The position numbers and the translations under genes are program-made. From DASUPK01 sp963815665 (GTDB lineage: Bacteria; Actinomycetota; Thermoleophilia; Solirubrobacterales; 70-9), in NCBI GenBank assembly GCA_963815665.1, contig CAWFHN010000018.1:1-64000 (forward strand): 64,000 nt of DNA. The letters run 5' to 3'. The notes beneath the pieces were generated by a model, which was not told where the DNA came from, ran no database searches, and saw nothing but the letters and a program-made list of their open reading frames with translations. Of this stretch, positions 58,921-64,000 are shown in pieces. Position 1 is the stretch's first letter, and each line of letters starts with the position of its first letter.

Positions 58921-59937
58921 ATGGCCACCGCTACACACCGCGTGGTGGGCCCAAAAAGGGCCGGACTGGCCGATTCAGCGAACCTTTCCTATGTGCCCCA
59001 GGAACACGACCCCGTACTGGCGACCGAGCTGATCGACGTCCTCGACCCGCGTCCGGGCGAGACCTTCGTCGACTGCACCTTCGGCGGCGGGGGCCACGCC
59101 GGGTTGATCGCCCAGCGGATCGGCCCGGAGGGCGAGTTGATCGCCGTCGACCGTGACCCCGCCTCCGAGGCCCGCTGGACCGAGTTTGCCGCCGACGCGC
59201 CCTCGCGGACGCGCTTCCTGCGCGCGGAGTTCGTGGCGGCCCTCGAGGGCCTGCGCGGCGAGGGCGTGCGCCCGGACGGGATCGTCTTCGACCTCGGCAT
59301 GTCCTCGATGCAGGTCGACGCCTGGGAGCGTGGTTTCTCCTACTCCTATGACGCCCCCCTCGACATGCGGATGGACCCGACCCAGAGCCTCTCGGCGGCC
59401 ACCGTGGTCAACGAGTGGCCCCAGGACCGCCTGGCGAACGTGATCCGCGAGCTCGGCGAGGAGCGCCGCGCCGGCTCGATCGCGCGCGAGATCGTCAAGC
59501 GTCGCCCGATCGACACCACCTCGCAGCTCGTCACCGCGATCAAGGCGGCGATTCCGCCGTCGGAGCGGTTCGGGCGCGGCCACCCGGCAAAGCGCACCTT
59601 CCAGGCGATCCGGATCGCCGTCAACGGCGAGCTCGACGCGCTCGACCGCGCCTTGCCGCTCGCCTGGGCGATCCTGCCGACCGGTGGGCGCCTCGGCGCG
59701 ATCTCCTTCCACTCGCTGGAGGACCGCCGCGTCAAGCGCTTCCTCGCCGATCGTGCGCGCGGCTGCGTCTGCCCGCCGGAGCTGCCGGTCTGCGTCTGCG
59801 GGCGCGAGCCCGAAGCCGATCTGCTCACCAAGCGGGCGATCGCCCCCGGCCCTGAGGAGCTGGAGCGCAACCCCCGCGCGTCGTCGGCGCACCTGCGCGC
59901 GGCGCTCAAGATCCGCGAGGCGGAGGAGGCCGGCTGA
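58921..59937 (+). CDS. rsmH: 16S rRNA (cytosine-1402-N4) methyltransferase
   Basis: This 338-residue RsmH/MraW has YVPQEHDPVLATELIDVLDP, the SAM motif FVDCTFGGGGHAGLIAQRI, FDLGMSSMQVD and GAISFHSLEDRRVKRFL near the end. It also has a CVCPPELPVCVCG cysteine segment. It methylates C1402 of 16S rRNA. An N-terminal stretch of about 25 residues precedes the standard start. The ATG at 58921 is three bases after the mraZ stop with GGAGG ahead. The stop overlaps the ATG of the ftsL-like gene. Confidence 0.95.
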   Translation: MATATHRVVGPKRAGLADSANLSYVPQEHDPVLATELIDVLDPRPGETFVDCTFGGGGHAGLIAQRIGPEGELIAVDRDPASEARWTEFAADAPSRTRFLRAEFVAALEGLRGEGVRPDGIVFDLGMSSMQVDAWERGFSYSYDAPLDMRMDPTQSLSAATVVNEWPQDRLANVIRELGEERRAGSIAREIVKRRPIDTTSQLVTAIKAAIPPSERFGRGHPAKRTFQAIRIAVNGELDALDRALPLAWAILPTGGRLGAISFHSLEDRRVKRFLADRARGCVCPPELPVCVCGREPEADLLTKRAIAPGPEELERNPRASSAHLRAALKIREAEEAG

Positions 59938-60716
59938 TGGCCGCCGCCGCGACCGCCCGCAGCGCTTCGGCGCCCGCTGCCCGGCCGGCACCCCGCCGCA
60001 AGCCGCGGTCGCGCCGGACCTCCGCCCGTGTGCCGCGCCAGGCGCCGGCTCGCGTGATGCGACCCGCCGTCGCGGGAGCGGCGCTGCTGCCGCAGGCCGC
60101 CGTGCGCAGCGTCGGCGCGGTCCGGGACATCTCCGATTCGAGCCTGATCATGCGGCTCACCCGCGGCCGCGGCTGGATCGCCGTCCTCTGCGCGCTGCTC
60201 GGCGGGATCGTCGCCCTCAACGTGGTCAGCCTCAGCCTGAACGCGGGCGCCGGGGCGACGTCGCTCCGGATCGACGAGCTCAAGACCCAGATCTCGGCCC
60301 TCAACGCGCAGATCGACGAGCGCCTCTCCGCCAGCAAGGTCGAGGCTGAGGCGTCGCGGCTCGGCCTCGCGGTGCCCGATCCCAAGGCGATCACCTACCT
60401 GAGCGCGAGCAACGGCAGCGCCGAGCGCCTCGCCCACCTGCTGGGCACGGACAGCTTCCTGATGGCGCCGAGCCTGCCCTCGAGCTATCCGGCGAACGGC
60501 GAGTCCTATGCGCCGGTGGCGACGTCCTCGGCCCCCACCTCCACGACGACCACCTCGCCGAGCCCGACCGTCAGCACGACTGCGCCCGCGACCGGCACCA
60601 CACCGAGCACCGGCACGACATCGAGCACCGGCAGCGGATCGGCGAGCGGGGCGTCAGCGGGGAGCGGAAGCTCCAGCGGGTCCTCGGGCAGCTCGACCGG
60701 AGGCGTCGGCCTCTAG
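59937..60716 (+). CDS. ftsL: FtsL-like division protein with a long low-complexity tail
   Basis: This 259-residue protein lies where ftsL is found. A basic, Ala/Arg-rich cytoplasmic part (1-75) leads to a membrane helix (IAVLCALLGGIVALNVVSLS, about 82-101). A short coiled coil follows (LRIDELKTQISALNAQIDERL) with EAEASRLGLAVPDP as the typical FtsL end. After that comes an unusual Ser/Thr/Gly-rich tail of roughly 85 residues outside the membrane. FtsL recruits FtsB, FtsQ and FtsI at the septum. The identity rests on position and layout, since FtsL sequences vary widely. Confidence 0.75.
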   Translation: MAAAATARSASAPAARPAPRRKPRSRRTSARVPRQAPARVMRPAVAGAALLPQAAVRSVGAVRDISDSSLIMRLTRGRGWIAVLCALLGGIVALNVVSLSLNAGAGATSLRIDELKTQISALNAQIDERLSASKVEAEASRLGLAVPDPKAITYLSASNGSAERLAHLLGTDSFLMAPSLPSSYPANGESYAPVATSSAPTSTTTTSPSPTVSTTAPATGTTPSTGTTSSTGSGSASGASAGSGSSSGSSGSSTGGVGL

Positions 60717-60724
60717 GGGCTGAG

Positions 60725-62383
60725 ATGCGACTGATAGATCGCCGGCTCGGGCTTCTCTTCTGCGTCTTCTGCCTGATCTTCTCATTCGCGATCGCTCGCT
60801 CCTTCTGGCTGCAGGGGGTGAAGGGCGGCTCGCTGCGAGCCGAGGCGCGCAGCCAGCAGGTGACGAGGGTGACCATCCCCGGGGAGCGCGGCCGGGTCCT
60901 CGATCGCAACGGCAAGGTGTTGGCGGCGTCCGAGGACGCCGCGGACGTGATCGCCACGCCGTACCAGGTCGACAACCCCGGTCAGACCGCGCTCCGCCTT
61001 CACGAGGTGCTCGGCGTGCCGACCGCGGACCTCCTCAAGTCCCTCTCGGACCGCAGCTCGGGATTCGCCTATCTCGACAGGAAGGTCGACCCCGACGTGG
61101 CCGCCAGGGTCAAGAAGCTCGACATCACGGGGATCTCAACGGTCCCCAACAGCCGCCGGCTCTACCCGCAGGGTCAGCTGGCCTCCCAGGTGATCGGCGC
61201 CGTCGGCACCGACAACCGGGGTCTGACGGGTCTCGAGCACTCCGAGAACAGCGTTCTGGGAGGCGCCAACGGCGAGCAGGACGTCGTCCACGACGCTCTG
61301 GGACGCCCGCTGCGGATGGAGACGGTCAGCCCCGCCAGCGTCGGGGAGGACGTGCAGACCACGATCGACGCGGCGATCCAGGACAAGACCGAGCAGGCAC
61401 TCGACGACGCCGCGCAGCGCTACAACGCCCAGGGCGCGACGGCGATCGTGATGAACCCGAACACGGGCGAGGTCCTGGCGATGGCGAACACGCCGGGGTT
61501 CAATCCCGAGGACCTCCAGAACGCGACCTCGAATGAGCTCGAGAACCGCGCCACGGGTTTCACCTACGAGCCCGGCTCGACCTTCAAGGCCTTCACCGTA
61601 GCCTCAGCCCTCGAGGACCACGTCGTGACACCGCACTCGAGCTTCTTCCTGCCATCGGAGATCCACGTCTACGACCGCACGATCGGTGAGGCGGAGCCAC
61701 GTCCCCCGGAGACGCTGACGACGGCCCAGATCCTGGCCCAGTCCTCGAACGTCGGCGCCGTCACGATCGGGCTGAAGGAGGGCGCCGACCGCTTCTCGCA
61801 GTGGATCAACCGCTTCGGCTTCGGCCGCACCACCGGCCTGGACTACCCGGGCGAGGAGCGTGGCATCGTGCCCGCGCGAGACAAGTACTCAGGCTCGACG
61901 ATGGGCAACCTGCCGATCGGCCAGGGCCTCGCCGTGACGCCGATGCAGATGGCGACCGCGTACTCGGCGATCGCCGACGGCGGAATCCTGCGCCGCCCGA
62001 CCTTGATCAAGGACGTCGGCGGGCATCCCACCAACGAGAACACGGACCCGCACCGGGTGATCAGCGCCAGGACGGCTGCCCGGCTGCGGCGGATGCTCGA
62101 GGGCGTCCTGGAGCCGGGCGGAACCGCATCGTCGGTGAGCGTCCCCGGATATGTGCTGGCGGGCAAGACCGGTACCGCGCAGAAGGTCGAGAACGGCACC
62201 TACTCCGACAGCCGCTACGTCGCCTCGTTCGTGGGCTTCGCGCCCGCCGCGCATCCCAAGCTGCTGGTCGCCGTGGTCGTCGACGAGCCCCAGTACGTCC
62301 ATGTCGGCGGTGCGGTCGCCGCGCCGGTCTTCGGGCAGATCGCGTCCTTCGCGCTGCCCTACCTGGGCATCTCGCCGCGCTAG
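60725..62383 (+). CDS. ftsI: septal peptidoglycan transpeptidase (FtsI/PBP3)
   Basis: This 552-residue class B penicillin-binding protein has a short cytoplasmic tail and a membrane helix (LGLLFCVFCLIFSFAIARS, about 8-26). The dimerisation domain contains RGRVLDRNGKVLAAS. The transpeptidase motifs are PGSTFKAF (about 283, S-x-x-K), SSNVG (about 340, S-x-N) and LAGKTGTAQ (about 480, K-T-G). All active residues are present. It crosslinks septal peptidoglycan. There is no PASTA domain at the C-terminus. It follows ftsL by eight bases. Confidence 0.93.
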   Translation: MRLIDRRLGLLFCVFCLIFSFAIARSFWLQGVKGGSLRAEARSQQVTRVTIPGERGRVLDRNGKVLAASEDAADVIATPYQVDNPGQTALRLHEVLGVPTADLLKSLSDRSSGFAYLDRKVDPDVAARVKKLDITGISTVPNSRRLYPQGQLASQVIGAVGTDNRGLTGLEHSENSVLGGANGEQDVVHDALGRPLRMETVSPASVGEDVQTTIDAAIQDKTEQALDDAAQRYNAQGATAIVMNPNTGEVLAMANTPGFNPEDLQNATSNELENRATGFTYEPGSTFKAFTVASALEDHVVTPHSSFFLPSEIHVYDRTIGEAEPRPPETLTTAQILAQSSNVGAVTIGLKEGADRFSQWINRFGFGRTTGLDYPGEERGIVPARDKYSGSTMGNLPIGQGLAVTPMQMATAYSAIADGGILRRPTLIKDVGGHPTNENTDPHRVISARTAARLRRMLEGVLEPGGTASSVSVPGYVLAGKTGTAQKVENGTYSDSRYVASFVGFAPAAHPKLLVAVVVDEPQYVHVGGAVAAPVFGQIASFALPYLGISPR

Positions 62384-62428
62384 TGCCGGCGGGCGCGCCG
62401 TGAGGTCCGCTCCTAGAATCGCGTCGGG

Positions 62429-63940
62429 ATGGAGCTGGGTGAGCTGATCAGGGCCTCGAGCGTCGGGGCGGAGCTGCGCGGGGATTCCTCCGCTGAGATC
62501 CGCGATCTGGCCTACGACAGCCGCCGAGTGAGCGACGGGACCCTGTTCTTCTGCTTCCCCGGGGAGAAGACGGACGGGCACGATTTCGCCCCCGCGGCCG
62601 TCGAGGAGGGAGCGGCCGGCCTCGTCGTCGAGCGGCCGCTCGACCTCGAAGTGCCTCAGGTGCAGGTCGACGACGCGAGGGCGGCGATGGCGCCGATCGC
62701 GGCGACCTTCAACGGGGACCCGACCTCCGAGCTGGCGGTCATCGGGATCACCGGGACCAACGGCAAGACGACCACGGCGTTCCTGGTCAGGCACCTGCTC
62801 GAGGCTGCGGGAAGGCGGTGCGGGCTGCTGGGGACCGTCCGGCAGGTCGTGGGCGGCCAGGCCGAGGAGGTCGAGCGGACCACGCCCGAGGCGATCGACC
62901 TACAGCGGACGTTCAACCGGATGCTCGAGGCGGGTGACAGCGCCTGCGCCATGGAGGTCTCCTCCCACGCGCTCGTCCTGCACCGCGCCGATTCCATCGA
63001 TTTCGCCGTCAAGGTCTTCACCAACCTGAGCCAGGACCACCTCGACTTCCACGCCGACATGGAGGACTACTTCGCGGCCAAGCGGCTGCTGTTCTCGGGT
63101 GAGGGCGGTGTTCCGCAGATCGAGCTCGAGGGCGGCATCTCCGTGGTCAACCTCGACGACCCGTACGGCCAGCGGCTGGCGGAGGAGCTCTCGACGGGGG
63201 AGCGCGGCGACTGCATCACGTATTCCGCGGCGGGCGGCGCCGCCGATCTGAGCGCGCGCGGCGTCAGCTTCGATCCGAGCGGTTCCCGCTTTCTCTGCAT
63301 GTCACCCGTGGGCGAGCTCGAGGTCGAAACGCCGCTCCCCGGCGACTTCAACGTCTCCAACGCACTCGCGGCTCTCTCGGTGGCGCACGCGCTGGGGCTC
63401 GACCTTCGGGGCGCGGCCCGGGCGCTCGCCTCGGCCGAGCAGGTGCCGGGGAGGTTCGAGTCGATCGACGAGGGCCAGCCGTTCGGCGTGATCGTCGACT
63501 ACGCGCACACACCGGACTCGCTCGAGAACGTGCTGGCCGCTGCGCGACGGCTCACCGGCGGGCGCCTGATCTCCGTCTTCGGCGCCGGCGGCGACCGCGA
63601 TACCGAGAAGCGCCCGCTGATGGGCAAGGCGGGCGCCGAGCTGTCGGACATCGCGGTGGTCACCTCCGACAACCCCCGCTCCGAGGATCCGGACGCGATC
63701 ATCGACCAGATCCGGGGCGGGATCCCCGCGGAGCCGCACGCCGAGGTCCTGGTGGAGGCCGACCGCCGCGCCGCCATTGCGATCGCCCTCGGCCGCGCCG
63801 CCGACGGCGACTCCGTCGTGATCGCGGGCAAGGGTCACGAGCAGGGGCAGGAATTCGAGGACGGACGCAAGATCCCCTTCGATGACCGCGACGTGGCTCG
63901 CGAGGAGCTGCGTCGCCTGGCCGCGAGCCCGGCAAGTTGA
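62429..63940 (+). CDS. murE: UDP-MurNAc-tripeptide ligase (meso-DAP adding)
   Basis: This 503-residue Mur ligase has the ATP loop GITGTNGKTTTAFLVRHLLE near residue 108, MEVSSHALVLHR, FTNLSQDHLDFH and YAHTPDSLENVL. Near residue 410 the motif DNPR is characteristic of MurE enzymes that add meso-diaminopimelate rather than lysine. So the wall is probably of the DAP type. It follows ftsI after 45 bases. Its stop overlaps the TTG of the next gene. Confidence 0.95.
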   Translation: MELGELIRASSVGAELRGDSSAEIRDLAYDSRRVSDGTLFFCFPGEKTDGHDFAPAAVEEGAAGLVVERPLDLEVPQVQVDDARAAMAPIAATFNGDPTSELAVIGITGTNGKTTTAFLVRHLLEAAGRRCGLLGTVRQVVGGQAEEVERTTPEAIDLQRTFNRMLEAGDSACAMEVSSHALVLHRADSIDFAVKVFTNLSQDHLDFHADMEDYFAAKRLLFSGEGGVPQIELEGGISVVNLDDPYGQRLAEELSTGERGDCITYSAAGGAADLSARGVSFDPSGSRFLCMSPVGELEVETPLPGDFNVSNALAALSVAHALGLDLRGAARALASAEQVPGRFESIDEGQPFGVIVDYAHTPDSLENVLAAARRLTGGRLISVFGAGGDRDTEKRPLMGKAGAELSDIAVVTSDNPRSEDPDAIIDQIRGGIPAEPHAEVLVEADRRAAIAIALGRAADGDSVVIAGKGHEQGQEFEDGRKIPFDDRDVAREELRRLAASPAS

Positions 63941-64000
63941 TCGCATTCGACGGCGAACGGCTCGCCTCTGCCGCGGGGGCGGAGGTGCTGGCGGCCGGTG
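63937..64000 (+). CDS. murF: UDP-MurNAc-pentapeptide ligase, N-terminal fragment at window edge
   Basis: Only 21 codons are visible, starting at TTG that overlaps the murE stop (TTGA). They read MIAFDGERLASAAGAEVLAAG, similar to the first strand and helix of MurF. Identity rests mostly on position in the dcw cluster. The gene is cut by the right edge. Confidence 0.6.
   Translation, partial: MIAFDGERLASAAGAEVLAAG

Noticed and set aside
1..64000. CRISPR arrays, rRNA genes, prophage structural genes, insertion sequences with DDE transposases
   Set aside because: None were seen on either strand when reading through the window.

Overview
The window is high-GC DNA from a chromosome that looks like a deep-branching actinobacterium, most likely Thermoleophilia/Solirubrobacterales. 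This is inferred from the gene set and style: a mraZ-rsmH-ftsL-ftsI-murE-murF division/wall cluster with a DNPR (meso-DAP) MurE, a six-gene MCE block, GTG/TTG starts with 4-bp stop/start overlaps, and exported proteins ending in lysine-rich tails. No rRNA or marker gene confirms the taxon.

Layout. (1) 0-0.32 kb: the end of a neighbouring element, with an antitoxin-like ribbon-helix-helix gene and a tRNA-Pro-like 3' half. (2) 0.33-5.8 kb: an ECF sigma/zinc anti-sigma pair divergent from thioredoxin, a Tes-like radical SAM enzyme, an ArsM-like methyltransferase, a DUF547 protein, NrtS, a second methyltransferase and a DUF427 protein. (3) 5.8-16.2 kb: signalling proteins (CHASE-GGDEF, MEDS-HATPase, a degenerate EAL), GH25 lysozyme, FMN 2-hydroxyacid oxidase, sulfatase, and a DUF3556/FAD-oxidoreductase pair. 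(4) 16.2-19.45 kb: divergent tRNA-Leu and tRNA-Glu followed by a decaying integrative island: a replication-relaxation pseudogene, a tyrosine integrase, a frameshifted RelA/SpoT-type gene and a truncated small gene. (5) 19.5-29.7 kb: two VOC proteins and six translationally coupled MCE genes without permease or ATPase genes beside them. (6) 29.9-37.3 kb: a lysine-rich exported protein, then a cobalamin riboswitch upstream of five overlapping genes. These are two exported DUF4430-type (intrinsic-factor beta-domain-like) proteins, EcfT, a fused EcfA-EcfA', and an S-component fused to an alpha/alpha-toroid domain. (7) 37.3-48.9 kb: housekeeping and stress enzymes, including GlpD and a Rho-like protein with altered catalytic positions; tag carries a frameshift. 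(8) 48.9-57.7 kb: DUF192, an MFS exporter, a two-component pair, and tad/cpa pilus genes interrupted by a minus-strand block. (9) 57.7-64 kb: two small zinc proteins, then the mraZ promoter with MraZ boxes and the start of the dcw cluster, cut at murF.

The most notable system is the riboswitch-controlled locus at 30.75-37.26 kb. Vertebrate intrinsic factor and transcobalamin combine an alpha6/alpha6 toroid with a beta domain that resembles DUF4430. Here both domain types occur as parts of an ECF transporter locus behind a B12 riboswitch. I read it as a surface cobalamin-capture and import machine. The second most notable item is the Rho paralogue at 39.5 kb, in which Walker A, the Q-loop, the R-loop and the arginine finger are all altered.
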